From UKL13-3 sp943369665 (lineage in GTDB: Bacteria > Bacteroidota > Bacteroidia > UKL13-3), in NCBI GenBank assembly GCA_943369665.1, contig CALRNX020000005.1, forward strand, positions 1-64,000: 64,000 bases of DNA, written 5' to 3'. The position numbers and the translations under genes are program-made. The notes under the pieces are model-generated. The model was not told the origin of the DNA. It did not search any database and saw only the letters and a list, made by a program, of their open reading frames with translations. Below are positions 42,827 through 52,185 of this stretch, piece by piece. Position 1 is the stretch's first letter; every line of letters begins with the position of its first letter.

Positions 42827-43900
42827 TTTGATCGTACAGCTCACCATTTTATGGTCACTGAATTCAAATGCTTTTGCATAGTAGTTATACGATGAGAAAG
42901 AAGGGTCGTATAACACGTAATCAATCCTAAACGAAGGCATCGATCCCACATAAGTTCTTCCCAAACCCGAACCGGATTCGATGAACGAATCCTTCATTTT
43001 TCCTTTTACCATGCGGTAGGCATACGATAAAGGAGAATCGTTAAAATCACCCATCAGCATTACTTTATGAGGAGAGGCATCAATAAAGTCACGAACAATT
43101 TCTGCCTGTTTGGCTCGCTTTACAAATGCAATTTTCAGTTTCCGTGAGATATTGGTTACCGCGTTCACGGTGCTATCATCGGGGAGCTTGATGTTTTTCA
43201 TTGCTGTGTAATCGGGAGCATCAAATTTTATGGATTGTAAATGGGTATTGATGATTCGTAGGGTATCTCCATGCGCAACAATATCTGCATAAATGGTATA
43301 ATTATCCGATCCTTCCTGGTGTTCCACGATGCCGGAATCAATGATCGGATATTGTGAGAATATGGTTAAGTGATGCCCATTGCGAACTCCATTAGACTCA
43401 TAGTATGTGCCATAAGAATAAAATGGCTTTAGCTTTTTAAACAATTGCTTGTACATCTTTTTTACTTTTGATGTATTGCAATCTTTGAACTCCTGAAAAC
43501 AGATAAGTTCCGGATCAATTTTATCGTATATCTCAAAAAACTTATCCGGCTCATTGTATTTTGTCGACTCAAATGCGCCAAAGTTCTTCATGTTAAAATC
43601 CATGATCGTGATCGCATTTTCTTTTTCTGTACTTTTTTTCGCCCCTATCTGAATATAAGAGGGGATAAAAGAATATCCCAGCAAAATTGCCACAAACGAA
43701 TACAAAAATTTGAGTTTAAAAACAGCGATCCAATAGATCATAAACACAATATGCAGCACAACAATAACCGGATAAGCCAAACCAAGAAAAGCGATAGGCC
43801 AGTATAGTTCGGGGCTCACATAGGGTGCCGCATAACATAACAGCAATGCTAAAATAGCTAATCCATTCAGGGCAAATACAATTCTATTGATGATAAACAT
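42818..43900 (-). CDS. Membrane-anchored endonuclease/exonuclease/phosphatase family protein
   Basis: 360 residues with about three N-terminal membrane spans (10-90) and a soluble EEP domain. ITIMDFNMKNFGAFE near 98-112 starts the fold, LICFQEFKDCN carries the metal-binding Glu, TLRIINTHLQSIKF near 211-224 the H-x-x-x motif, VMLMGDFNDSPLSYAYRM near 277-294 the G-D-F-N-D motif, and EFSDHKMVSCTIKLK the C-terminal S-D-H. Such proteins are putative phosphodiesterases or phospholipases on the outer face of the inner membrane. The substrate is unknown. Confidence 0.88.
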   Translation of the reverse strand: MFIINRIVFALNGLAILALLLCYAAPYVSPELYWPIAFLGLAYPVIVVLHIVFMIYWIAVFKLKFLYSFVAILLGYSFIPSYIQIGAKKSTEKENAITIMDFNMKNFGAFESTKYNEPDKFFEIYDKIDPELICFQEFKDCNTSKVKKMYKQLFKKLKPFYSYGTYYESNGVRNGHHLTIFSQYPIIDSGIVEHQEGSDNYTIYADIVAHGDTLRIINTHLQSIKFDAPDYTAMKNIKLPDDSTVNAVTNISRKLKIAFVKRAKQAEIVRDFIDASPHKVMLMGDFNDSPLSYAYRMVKGKMKDSFIESGSGLGRTYVGSMPSFRIDYVLYDPSFSSYNYYAKAFEFSDHKMVSCTIKLK

Positions 43901-44016
43901 TATTGTTACTTTGATATTAATTCAGCCAAATAAATGCCGCAATTACAAATATGCCTTACAATTTGGCAAGTATTGCGGCAAGGATAAATTGTGCGGCAAT
44001 AGTTGTTTGTGCGGTA

Positions 44017-44880
44017 TTAATCGTTGCTGGCTTTAAAGAGCTGTTCTTTTTCCTTTTTACTCAAACTATCGTAACCTGATTTGGAGATCTTATCTAAGAT
44101 GAAATCTATTTCTTCCTGACTGGGCTTTTGATTGTTTTCTGTTTTTAAAAACGTGGTGCGGTAGTGCACTTTCATTTTTGATTTTTTGGCAAACAAGTTG
44201 CGGATGAATGCAGGCAAAATATATTTATCCTGGTACAAGTATTTAATATACAGGAAACCAAAAATAGCACCACCAATATGTGCAATATGCCCACCGGCAT
44301 TGTTCTGAGGAATACTAATAACATCCAGGATAAAAGTAACAAGGGCTATATATTTCAATTTAACTTCACCGAACAACAATAATCGTAAAGGATAATTTGG
44401 CAATAAGGTTGCCGCAGCCACCACTACACCCAAAACCCCGGCAGATGCTCCTAAGGCATACGTTCTATCAATTGTGCTGTCAAAAACAGGAAATACATTG
44501 ATACAAATCAAAAACAAAATAGCTCCGGCAAATCCACCTCCAAAGTATGCTTCATAAACTTTGCGGTTCCCTATATACTCATGCAAAATATTACCGATCC
44601 AGAACAGCCAAAGCATATTAAACAAAATATGTAAAGGTCCGTCATGCAAAAACATATACGTAAGGATGCTCCAGGGTTGCATCAGCAATGTGCCAAGTTT
44701 TGCCGGTAGCATAAAAAACCTCAACCCAGTTGTAACAGGCTCACTACCGATACCAGCAAAAAACATGAAGACATTTACAATAGCACCCAGTAAAAACACA
44801 GCAATGTTCACCACAATAATTTTGCGGATAGCATTATTGTTTCTATTAAAAGTATGTTTGATTTCGTCCAGTAAGTCCAT
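44017..44880 (-). CDS. Rhomboid family intramembrane serine protease (first of a tandem pair)
   Basis: 287 residues from ATG 44880, four bases after the stop of the upstream paralog; the open frame extends 24 codons further but overlaps that gene. Six or so membrane spans, with HILFNMLWLFWIGNIL (residues about 84-99), YALGASAGVLGVVVA with Ser146 in the G-A-S-A motif, and GGHIAHIGGAIFG with His201 as the catalytic partner. About 75 soluble C-terminal residues follow, ending in KKEKEQLFKASND. It probably cleaves membrane proteins within the bilayer. Confidence 0.93.
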   Translation of the reverse strand: MDLLDEIKHTFNRNNNAIRKIIVVNIAVFLLGAIVNVFMFFAGIGSEPVTTGLRFFMLPAKLGTLLMQPWSILTYMFLHDGPLHILFNMLWLFWIGNILHEYIGNRKVYEAYFGGGFAGAILFLICINVFPVFDSTIDRTYALGASAGVLGVVVAAATLLPNYPLRLLLFGEVKLKYIALVTFILDVISIPQNNAGGHIAHIGGAIFGFLYIKYLYQDKYILPAFIRNLFAKKSKMKVHYRTTFLKTENNQKPSQEEIDFILDKISKSGYDSLSKKEKEQLFKASND

Positions 44881-44884
44881 GATT

Positions 44885-45739
44885 TTAGTAAAACGAATTT
44901 CGGTTGGTTTTATTCCATATCTTGATGAGGATAAATCCAAAAAGCATTCCACCTAAATGAGCAAAGTGCGCTACGTTATCGGCCGGATTGTTCATTAAAC
45001 CGGAGTATAGTTCCCATGCCCCGTAGATGGTAACAAAGTATTTTGCTTTAATGGGAATCGGAAGAAAAAGCAATAGCAATTCTGTATTGGGAAATAACAT
45101 CCCAAATGCAAGCAATAACCCAAAGACAGCTCCGGAAGCACCAACTGTTGGGATATTGAGCTTATTTTGATAAAACGACTCAATTGCAACCTTAGATTCT
45201 TGAACAAAGCTGGCATTGGAACCCGGATTGGCCGACCAGTTTTGAATGAACGAGTTGATATCGTAATACCTGTAAATACTTTCGTGCTTAAGGGCAAAAT
45301 CGTCAAAGGCACCTACGCTTGGATTGGTTAAGTAACTCATCATGTCCTGGCTTAACTTATAGGATTCATAAACATTAATACTTTCATGAATAAATGCAGC
45401 TCCAAATGCTGTTACGAAATAATATACAAAGAACCGTTTCGGTCCCCAATAGTTTTCAAGCACACTTCCAAACATCCACAGGGCAAACATATTTGACAGA
45501 ATATGCATGAATGAAATACTTCCATCTGCACCAATATAAGCGTGAAAAAAACAATGGGTAATTATTTGAAAGGGTTTAAACAGGCTCGACTCAGGGTTGT
45601 ATAAGCCCACTATCTTCAGAATATCAATATTGTAAATAGAAGCAAAGCCTATCGATGCCAAATAGCATAATCCATTAATGATCAGCAAACTTTTTACAAC
45701 CGGAGGAAATGATGAAAAACCCGAACGAAATGAGCTCAT
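44885..45739 (-). CDS. Rhomboid family intramembrane serine protease (second of a tandem pair)
   Basis: 284 residues. FMHILSNMFALWMFGSVLE near 77-95, TVGASGAVFGLLLAFG with Ser202 in G-A-S-G, and NVAHFAHLGGMLFGF with His261 are the rhomboid catalytic features. A loop of about 75 residues (120-195) after the third span is rich in Tyr and Ser and absent from the downstream paralog. Genes overlap in function but differ in loop and tail, so the paralogs may have different substrates. It is separated from rpoD by the terminator at 45767-45800. Confidence 0.93.
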   Translation of the reverse strand: MSSFRSGFSSFPPVVKSLLIINGLCYLASIGFASIYNIDILKIVGLYNPESSLFKPFQIITHCFFHAYIGADGSISFMHILSNMFALWMFGSVLENYWGPKRFFVYYFVTAFGAAFIHESINVYESYKLSQDMMSYLTNPSVGAFDDFALKHESIYRYYDINSFIQNWSANPGSNASFVQESKVAIESFYQNKLNIPTVGASGAVFGLLLAFGMLFPNTELLLLFLPIPIKAKYFVTIYGAWELYSGLMNNPADNVAHFAHLGGMLFGFILIKIWNKTNRNSFY

Positions 45740-45766
45740 GAATAAATATTAGTAAGAGCCAAAAAT

Positions 45767-45800
45767 AAAAAATAGCTGCCAATACTGACAGCTATTTTTT
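45767..45800. terminator. Terminator between rpoD and the rhomboid pair
   Basis: AAAAAATAGCTG pairs perfectly with CAGCTATTTTTT around a 10-base loop. It lies 48 bases after the sigma-factor stop and ends leftward transcription; the A/T flanks would allow it to work in either direction. Confidence 0.85.
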
Positions 45801-45848
45801 GTGTAAAAGTGAATATTAGCCTACCCTGTAAGGATATTGGCCTAATAA

Positions 45849-46712
45849 TTAACCTAAGTATGATTTTAAGATTTTGCTTTTTGATGATTTGCGCAATCTG
45901 CGAAGTGCTTTTTCTTTGATCTGACGAACGCGTTCGCGGGTTAAACCAATTTTTTCACTGATATCTTCAAGTGTATGTGCAGGACCACCATCTAATCCGT
46001 AGTAAAATTTCAACACATCCTTTTCTTTTTCAGAAAGGGTTGAGATCACACGGTTAATTTCTTTTTGTAATGATTCGTTGATCAACTGTACATCCGGACG
46101 AGGCTCATCGTTACTGTCCAAGATTCCCAATAATGTATTGTCTTCTCCATCTGTTAACGGTGCGTCAATTGATAAGTGACGACCGGTTGAACGCAAGGCG
46201 TTTTCTACTTCCTGAATTGGAATTTCCATTTCCAATGCAATTTCTTCAACGGTTGGTTCACGCTCAAAACGTTGCTCTAACTTAGCAGCAGTACTACCAA
46301 TACGACCAATAGAACCGACTTTATTTAATGGTAAACGAACAATACGCGATTGATCGGCCAAAGCCTGCAGGATCGATTGACGGATCCACCAAACTGCGTA
46401 TGAGATAAATTTAAAACCCCGGGTTTCATCAAAACGTTTAGCTGCTTTGATCAAACCTAAGTTTCCTTCGTTGATCAAATCTCCCAAAGTTAGTCCCTGA
46501 TTTTGGTATTGTTTTGAAACGGAAACAACGAAACGTAAGTTGGCGTTTACCAATCTTTCCAATGCTACCTGATCGCCTTCACGTATTCTTCGTGCCAATT
46601 CTACCTCTTCCTGGGCATCAATCATGGACACTTTACTAATCTCGTTAAGGTATTTATCGAGAGACTTGCTTTCGCGGTTGGTAAACTGTTTGCTTATTTT
46701 TAGCTGTCTCAT
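45849..46712 (-). CDS. rpoD: Primary sigma-70 factor (RpoD/SigA)
   Basis: 287 residues, the short form typical of the Bacteroidota primary sigma factor, without region 1.1. Region 1.2 (SLDKYLNEISKVSMIDAQEEVEL), region 2 (NLRFVVSVSKQYQNQGLTLGDLI and FKFISYAVWWIRQSI, which binds the -7 box), region 3 and region 4 (TLEDISEKIGLTRERVRQIKEK, a helix-turn-helix) are complete. It should recognise the TAnnTTTG boxes seen upstream of many genes here. A terminator follows at 45767-45800. Confidence 0.95.
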   Translation of the reverse strand: MRQLKISKQFTNRESKSLDKYLNEISKVSMIDAQEEVELARRIREGDQVALERLVNANLRFVVSVSKQYQNQGLTLGDLINEGNLGLIKAAKRFDETRGFKFISYAVWWIRQSILQALADQSRIVRLPLNKVGSIGRIGSTAAKLEQRFEREPTVEEIALEMEIPIQEVENALRSTGRHLSIDAPLTDGEDNTLLGILDSNDEPRPDVQLINESLQKEINRVISTLSEKEKDVLKFYYGLDGGPAHTLEDISEKIGLTRERVRQIKEKALRRLRKSSKSKILKSYLG

Positions 46713-46891
46713 TATGTATATTTAAACTTATGGGTTCTATAAAAGGATTGCAAAACTCGAGAAAAGTTAACGCATTTTAACATAAAGTCAAGCAAACACC
46801 TATAAATAACTATATTCCAGCATTTTATATTGTGTGATTTTAATCAATTGATAATGAAGGATGTTTGGCGAGGTGTTTGTGTGGAAGCCCG

Positions 46892-48997
46892 CTAACCCAG
46901 CAAGTGAAACACCAATAAACTGCTTAAGTACGCCAAACCAGTCATATATACAAACTGGATCGTGGCCCATTTCCAACTTTTGGTTTCACTTTGAACTACG
47001 CTTACAGTGCTCATGCATTGCAATGCAAAAGCATAAAACACCATTAATGAAAGGACCGCTGCCATTGAAAAGACAGGCTTTCCGGTAATAGGGTCTTTTT
47101 CACTACTCATTTTTTCACGAATGGACTGCAAATTGTCCCCATCGCCCCCTACGCTATAAATGGTGCTCACTGTTCCTACAAAAACTTCCCGGGCGGCCAG
47201 CGAAGTAAGCAATGCAATACCTATTTTCCAATCAAAACCCAAGGGTTTAATAACAGGTTCGATCACTCTTCCAAATGCACCAGCGTAGCTCGCCTGCAAT
47301 TTTTCCGCACTTTTTTGTACGGCTAATTCCGGCTTCAACGCAAACGCAGAATCGGTTTCAAGTATGGCATATTTTTCATCAATTGCCTCCATGGTGTTCC
47401 CCGGACCAAAAGATGCCAAAGCCCACAGAATAATAGATACAGCAACAATTATTTTTCCGGCACCCCAAACAAATGCCTTTCCTTTATCATACAATGTTGT
47501 GAGAATATTTTGAGCAAGGGGTAGTTTATAGCTTGGCAATTCCATCAGGAAAAAATTCTTGCGTTCGGCTTTGATAAAAAACTTAAAGATAAATGCACTT
47601 CCTAAAGCGGCTACAAAGCCGAGCAAGTACATAAACATTAAAACAATACCATGTAAATTAAAGGGACCCCACATAGCATCATCGGGAATGAGCATGGCAA
47701 TAAGCAAGGTATAAACGGGTAACCGTGCACTGCAACTCATTAACGGGGTTACTAAAATGGTAATGAGTTTTTCTTTTTTATTTTCGATACTACGTGTAGC
47801 CATAATACTAGGAACCGCGCATGCCATTCCGCTTATAAGTGGTACAATGGACTTTCCATTCATACCAAACGGACGCATGATCCTGTCCATAATAAAACCG
47901 ACACGCGCCATGTAACCAACATCCTCGAGGACGGCTATGAATGCAAACAGGATAATGATCTGGGGCAAAAAGATCATTACACCGCTCAACCCTGCCAGTA
48001 TCCCCTGAACAATCAGATCATTTAAAACACCTGCAGGTAAACTGGTTTGTACAATCTCGGAAGCGATGCCAAAGCCCTGTTCTACCCACTCCATCGGAAT
48101 AGCACTCCAAGAAAAAATGGCTTGAAATACCAAAAACAATAAGGTGAGAAAAATGGCAATTCCAGTATAACGATGGGTTAAAATCTTATCCGCCCGTTGT
48201 GTAAATGATTTAGCCAATATTCCTGCTTTCTGCCTGCGACTTAATCTTACTGCATTATCAATTATGCGGTAACGTTCTAAAATTTCTTTCTCCTGAAAAG
48301 CGCGTGCATCAAATGAATATTTAGCAAAAATGTGCAGGATCTGTGCAGACTTTGCAGATACAAGATGGGCTGCATTAATGGCAAATTGTAATGCCGCGTA
48401 CGGATTTTTTTTATCCGTATAATCACATATTTCCTCTAAAAAGTGTGGGTCTAAAAACCCCAGCGAAAAGTAACTCTCTTTGTTCCGGATATGCTCACTG
48501 AGCAGCTGTTCTTTAATTTGTCTTATTCCCTCACGTTTGCGGGCGTTAATGGTTACAACTGGAATATTTAAGCTTTTCGACAGGGTTTCAATATCATAAA
48601 ATATGCCCTTTCGCACGGCCAGGTCCACCATATTTAAAGCCAGAATTACGGGAACACCCAAATCGGCAACTTGTGTAAGCAACAACAAATTGCGTTTTAA
48701 ATTGGAGGCATCGGCAATAAACAAAACAATATCGGGAAAATTTGTTTCCGATTTGTTACGCAATAATTCATAGGTAACCAATTCATCCGCAGATTTTGGA
48801 TAGAGGCTGTAAGTGCCGGGCAAATCAATCAGCTGAGCTGATACATCATTGCTGATTTTGCTGTACCCTGTTTTCTTTTCAACAGTCGTTCCCGGGAAAT
48901 TACTCACTTTGTAGTTCAACCCTGTTAAGGCATTAAACAACGATGTTTTTCCGCAATTGGGGTTTCCTACTAATGCTACGGTGAGTTCCTGTTTCAC
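46892..48997 (-). CDS. feoB: Ferrous iron transport protein B
   Basis: 701 residues from a GTG. The N-terminal G domain has G1 GNPNCGKTSLFN at 11-22, G3 DLPGTYSLYP and G4 NMVD. A helical GDI-like spacer (about 165-270) is followed by a membrane part with two Gate-like repeats, including FLPQIIILFAFIAVLEDVGYMARVGFIMDRIMRPFGMNGKSIVPLISGMACAVPSIMATR, seen as conserved blocks such as GMACAVPS, and ITILVTPLMSCSARLPVY. It imports Fe2+ across the inner membrane. feoA lies 31 bases upstream. Confidence 0.96.
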   Translation of the reverse strand: MKQELTVALVGNPNCGKTSLFNALTGLNYKVSNFPGTTVEKKTGYSKISNDVSAQLIDLPGTYSLYPKSADELVTYELLRNKSETNFPDIVLFIADASNLKRNLLLLTQVADLGVPVILALNMVDLAVRKGIFYDIETLSKSLNIPVVTINARKREGIRQIKEQLLSEHIRNKESYFSLGFLDPHFLEEICDYTDKKNPYAALQFAINAAHLVSAKSAQILHIFAKYSFDARAFQEKEILERYRIIDNAVRLSRRQKAGILAKSFTQRADKILTHRYTGIAIFLTLLFLVFQAIFSWSAIPMEWVEQGFGIASEIVQTSLPAGVLNDLIVQGILAGLSGVMIFLPQIIILFAFIAVLEDVGYMARVGFIMDRIMRPFGMNGKSIVPLISGMACAVPSIMATRSIENKKEKLITILVTPLMSCSARLPVYTLLIAMLIPDDAMWGPFNLHGIVLMFMYLLGFVAALGSAFIFKFFIKAERKNFFLMELPSYKLPLAQNILTTLYDKGKAFVWGAGKIIVAVSIILWALASFGPGNTMEAIDEKYAILETDSAFALKPELAVQKSAEKLQASYAGAFGRVIEPVIKPLGFDWKIGIALLTSLAAREVFVGTVSTIYSVGGDGDNLQSIREKMSSEKDPITGKPVFSMAAVLSLMVFYAFALQCMSTVSVVQSETKSWKWATIQFVYMTGLAYLSSLLVFHLLG

Positions 48998-49028
48998 TTA
49001 TTAATTTGTATATGCCAATTGGCTCCTG

Positions 49029-49253
49029 TTATTGTTTTAAATTCACTTCTACACAAGCTGCATCGGCTAAACGCAAACACATTTTGTATTCACCAACCCT
49101 AATGGCAATAGGATCTCCAAAAGGAGCAATGTTTTCGAGCGCAACAGATTCGCCCGGTAACAAGCCCATTTCCAACAACTTTAACGAAAGTTCGTTATCG
49201 TTGATTTTTTCCACCCAGGCTTCTTCGCCAAATTTTAGTTCCGAGAGTTTCAT
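49029..49253 (-). CDS. feoA: Ferrous iron transport protein A
   Basis: 74 residues, an SH3-like small protein. MKLSELKFGEEAWVEKI, ELSLKLLEMGLLPGESVALE near 25-44 and GDPIAIRVGEYKMCLRLADA near 46-65 match the FeoA family (L-x-x-M-G-L-x-P-G). It is thought to modulate the GTPase FeoB. It is transcribed just ahead of feoB, and a TATTTTCG box 134 bases upstream may be its promoter. No ferric-uptake regulator box was identified with confidence. Confidence 0.93.
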   Translation of the reverse strand: MKLSELKFGEEAWVEKINDNELSLKLLEMGLLPGESVALENIAPFGDPIAIRVGEYKMCLRLADAACVEVNLKQ

Positions 49254-49265
49254 TTTTTAACGCAG

Positions 49266-49281
49266 TCCCGAAGTTTCGGGA
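49266..49281. repeat. Short palindromic intergenic repeat, copy 3
   Basis: TCCCGAAGTTTCGGGA is an inverted repeat (TCCCGAA/TTCGGGA with a two-base centre, GT). Related copies are at 34148 and 36126. It lies 13 bases upstream of feoA. Confidence 0.5.
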
Positions 49282-49386
49282 TCGCTAATTACGCTTTATT
49301 GCGGTTCGTTAATTGCCATAGACTAAACAGAATACTTTTTAAAAATGTAATCTGCAAAATCTGTCGCTATTATATTTTTATGCCTG

Positions 49387-49394
49387 CGAAAATA
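49387..49394 (-). promoter_or_regulatory. Candidate -7 box of feoAB
   Basis: TATTTTCG followed by CAGGCA on the minus strand. It lies back to back with the TATTTTTG box for the glycosyltransferase at 49398-49405, so the two divergent promoters may exclude each other. Confidence 0.35.
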
Positions 49395-49397
49395 GGC

Positions 49398-49405
49398 TAT
49401 TTTTG
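49398..49405 (+). promoter_or_regulatory. Candidate -7 box of the glycosyltransferase gene
   Basis: TATTTTTG matches TAnnTTTG exactly and ends 27 bases ahead of the ATG at 49433. A T-rich segment lies at the expected -33 position. Confidence 0.45.
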
Positions 49406-49432
49406 GAATCAATCTAAATACCAGTATAAGTC

Positions 49433-50299
49433 ATGAAAATTGTTGGTTTCACTATTGTTCGCAATGCAATAAAATACGATTATCCGATTGTGGAATCCAT
49501 CAAAAGTATTCTTCCGGTTGTAACTGAATATGTGATCGCAGTTGGAAATTCAGAAGATAAAACCCGACAATTAATTGAATCTATCAACTCTCCTAAGATC
49601 AAAATAATTGAAACCGTTTGGGATGATAGTCTCCGGGAAGGTGGGCGTGTGTTGGCCGATGAAACAAATAAAGCATTTGATGCCATTGTAGATGCAGACT
49701 GGTGTTTTTACCTGCAGGGTGATGAAGTCATTCATGAAAAATACCACGAAACAATTGTAAGCACTTGTCAAAAATATTTAGCTCAGCCAACCGTTGAAGG
49801 TTTGCTGTTCAACTACGAACATTTTTATGGAAGCTATGATTATGTTGGTGACTCGCGCACCTGGTATCGCAATGAAATTCGCATTATCCGTAACGATAAA
49901 AGTATTCGCTCTTATCGCGATGCACAAGGGTTTCGTAAAAATGGACGCAAGCTTAACGTAAAAAAAACAGATGCGAGTGTTTACCATTATGGATGGGTAA
50001 AAGACCCTCGGTTTCAACAAGCCAAGCAGGAAAATTTTCACAAAATGTGGCACGATGATCATTGGGTAAAAGAGCATGTGGCCGAAGCAAATGCTTATGA
50101 TTATTCAATGATCGATTCCTTAAAAAAATTTGAAGGAACGCATCCTGCTGTGATGTCGGAACGATTGAAACGCATGAACTGGAATTTTACCTGGGACGTT
50201 TCACAAAAGAAATTCAAACTCAAAGGTTGGTTGTTGTATAAGATTGAGCAGTCAACAGGAGTAAGGCTATTTGAGTATAAAAATTACAATGTAATTTAA
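49433..50299 (+). CDS. Glycosyltransferase, family 2-like
   Basis: 288 residues. VGFTIVRNAIKYDYPIVESI and YVIAVGNSEDKTRQLI fit the GT-A nucleotide-binding start, and DADWCFYLQGDEVIHE near 85-100 provides the acidic D-x-D-like and W-x-x-x-x-D-D/E motif of GT2 proteins. A C-terminal part rich in Trp, Lys and His (YHYGWVKDPRFQQAKQENFH) is typical of a Bacteroidota subgroup. It probably adds a sugar to a surface glycan or lipid A core; the downstream convergent MsbA-like exporter fits that idea. The stops overlap by four bases. Confidence 0.8.
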   Translation: MKIVGFTIVRNAIKYDYPIVESIKSILPVVTEYVIAVGNSEDKTRQLIESINSPKIKIIETVWDDSLREGGRVLADETNKAFDAIVDADWCFYLQGDEVIHEKYHETIVSTCQKYLAQPTVEGLLFNYEHFYGSYDYVGDSRTWYRNEIRIIRNDKSIRSYRDAQGFRKNGRKLNVKKTDASVYHYGWVKDPRFQQAKQENFHKMWHDDHWVKEHVAEANAYDYSMIDSLKKFEGTHPAVMSERLKRMNWNFTWDVSQKKFKLKGWLLYKIEQSTGVRLFEYKNYNVI

Positions 50300-52122
50300 A
50301 GTGCACCCAACTTTTGCATATCATGCAGCTCTTTATATAAGCCATGTTGTTGCAATAATTCCTGGTGTGTCCCTTGCTGCACAATCTGTCCTTTATCCAA
50401 TACCACAATCAGATCGGCCGAAATAATGGTACTCAAGCGATGTGCGATCACAACAGTTGTGCGGCCTTTCATTACGTTTGACAGAGCATCCTGAACAAGT
50501 CTTTCCGAAGTTGTATCGAGAGCGGATGTTGCTTCATCCAAAATTAAGATCTCAGGATTCTTATTAACGGCACGCGCAATGCTGATCCGTTGTTTTTGTC
50601 CACCACTCAATTTGTTTCCCCTGTCTCCAATATTGGTTTGGAAACCGTTGTCGCTGTCTTTAATAAAGTCGTAGGCATTGGCAACACGGGCCGATTCTTC
50701 TACTCCTTCGGTTGATGCATTTACCTGGCCAAAGGCGATATTGTTAAAAATAGAATCGTTGAATAAAATTGATTCTTGCGAAACCATACCCATCTGCTGG
50801 CGAAGGTCTAATATTTTGTATTCCCTGATATCAATACCATCAATTAACAACTGCCCATCTGTTGGATCATAAAAACGAGGGATCAGGTCGGTAAGTGTCG
50901 ACTTTCCCGCTCCTGACGGACCAACCAATGCTACGGTTTTCCCCTTTGGAATTGTCAGGTTTATATTTTTAAGCACCAGTTCATCGCGGTATTTAAAGCT
51001 CACATTTTTAAACTCAATTGAATTTGTAAATGATTGCAATGGTTTAGGATTTGAGACCTCCACAATTTTTTCTTCGCTGTTGAGTACTTCTTCTATCCTA
51101 TTCAATGAAATGAGCCCTTTTTGCATGCGGCTGTATGCTGTAGAAAAGGCTTTGGTAGGTGGAATAAGCTGCGTGAAAATAGCCACAAAACCAATAAATA
51201 CGTCAGCTGTTAAGCCTCCGTCATTGTTCAATACCATGCGTCCACCAAACCATAACACGAATGCTAAAATAGCCACCGTTAATGTTTCAGAAATTGGAGA
51301 CGCGGCATCCAATAACCTGTTTCCCTGAATGTATACATTGGTGTATTGATTGTTTTGTTGCCTGAAACGCCTGTTTAAAAATTGTTGTGCATTAAACGCT
51401 TTGATAATGCGCACCCCCATAAGTGTTTCTTCAAACATTGAGACTAGCGAGTCCAGTTTATCCTGTCCGCGTCTGGCCTGTTTTTTAAGTTTGCGGGTTA
51501 CTCTCCCCAAAAACAATACAATAATGGGTAAGCATAAAAACACAATTAACGTGAGAACGGGACTCATCCAGATCAATACCGTAAGTGAAATGATAACGGT
51601 TAAAGGCTCTTTAAACATTGCCTCCAGTGAGCTCATGATGGAATATTCCAACTCTTGCGCATCACTGCTCATCCGTGTAATTAAATCACCTTTGCGCTCT
51701 GATGAAAAATACGAAAGGGGTAAAATAAGAACGCGGTTATAAAGTGCATTGCGTAAATCGCGCACGATCCAATTGCGCAGTGGAACCATAAAAAACAAAG
51801 CCATATAGCGGCAAACATTTTTTAAGAAGATAACCACAACCACCAGGATGCTTACAAAGATCAATCCCGACTCCGCTCCGTGATCGACAATGATTTGAGA
51901 GATGTAATAATTAAGGGTTCCGTATAAGGAATTGAAATTGAGGCTTAATTCCGGCTTTACCAGCACCAATGAATTGGGTTTAAACAAAATGTTTAAAAAC
52001 GGCATGAGCAAAGAAATAGAGAACACATCGAATACAATGGAAAGCAAGTTGAACAATACATTTAAAAATGCATAAGCCTTATAAGGGGCTACATAACTAA
52101 CGAGTTTCAGAAATCCTTTCAT
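50296..52122 (-). CDS. msbA: ABC exporter, MsbA-like (fused membrane and ATPase domains)
   Basis: 608 residues. Six membrane spans (about 1-330) are followed by a nucleotide-binding domain: Walker A LVGPSGAGKSTLTDLIPRFYD near 398-418, Q-loop MVSQESILFNDSIFNNIAFG, signature KLSGGQKQRISIARAVNKNP near 508-527, Walker B ILILDEATSALD and the H-loop VIAHRLSTI. It is a homodimeric type IV exporter, most like lipid A/lipid flippases, although many Bacteroidota paralogs have other substrates. Its stop overlaps that of the convergent glycosyltransferase in TTAA. Confidence 0.9.
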   Translation of the reverse strand: MKGFLKLVSYVAPYKAYAFLNVLFNLLSIVFDVFSISLLMPFLNILFKPNSLVLVKPELSLNFNSLYGTLNYYISQIIVDHGAESGLIFVSILVVVVIFLKNVCRYMALFFMVPLRNWIVRDLRNALYNRVLILPLSYFSSERKGDLITRMSSDAQELEYSIMSSLEAMFKEPLTVIISLTVLIWMSPVLTLIVFLCLPIIVLFLGRVTRKLKKQARRGQDKLDSLVSMFEETLMGVRIIKAFNAQQFLNRRFRQQNNQYTNVYIQGNRLLDAASPISETLTVAILAFVLWFGGRMVLNNDGGLTADVFIGFVAIFTQLIPPTKAFSTAYSRMQKGLISLNRIEEVLNSEEKIVEVSNPKPLQSFTNSIEFKNVSFKYRDELVLKNINLTIPKGKTVALVGPSGAGKSTLTDLIPRFYDPTDGQLLIDGIDIREYKILDLRQQMGMVSQESILFNDSIFNNIAFGQVNASTEGVEESARVANAYDFIKDSDNGFQTNIGDRGNKLSGGQKQRISIARAVNKNPEILILDEATSALDTTSERLVQDALSNVMKGRTTVVIAHRLSTIISADLIVVLDKGQIVQQGTHQELLQQHGLYKELHDMQKLGAL

Positions 52123-52185
52123 TGTTTTTACAGCGGGGCATATTAAGCCATCGGCAAATATCTAAAAAAATACCAACCATTTACA

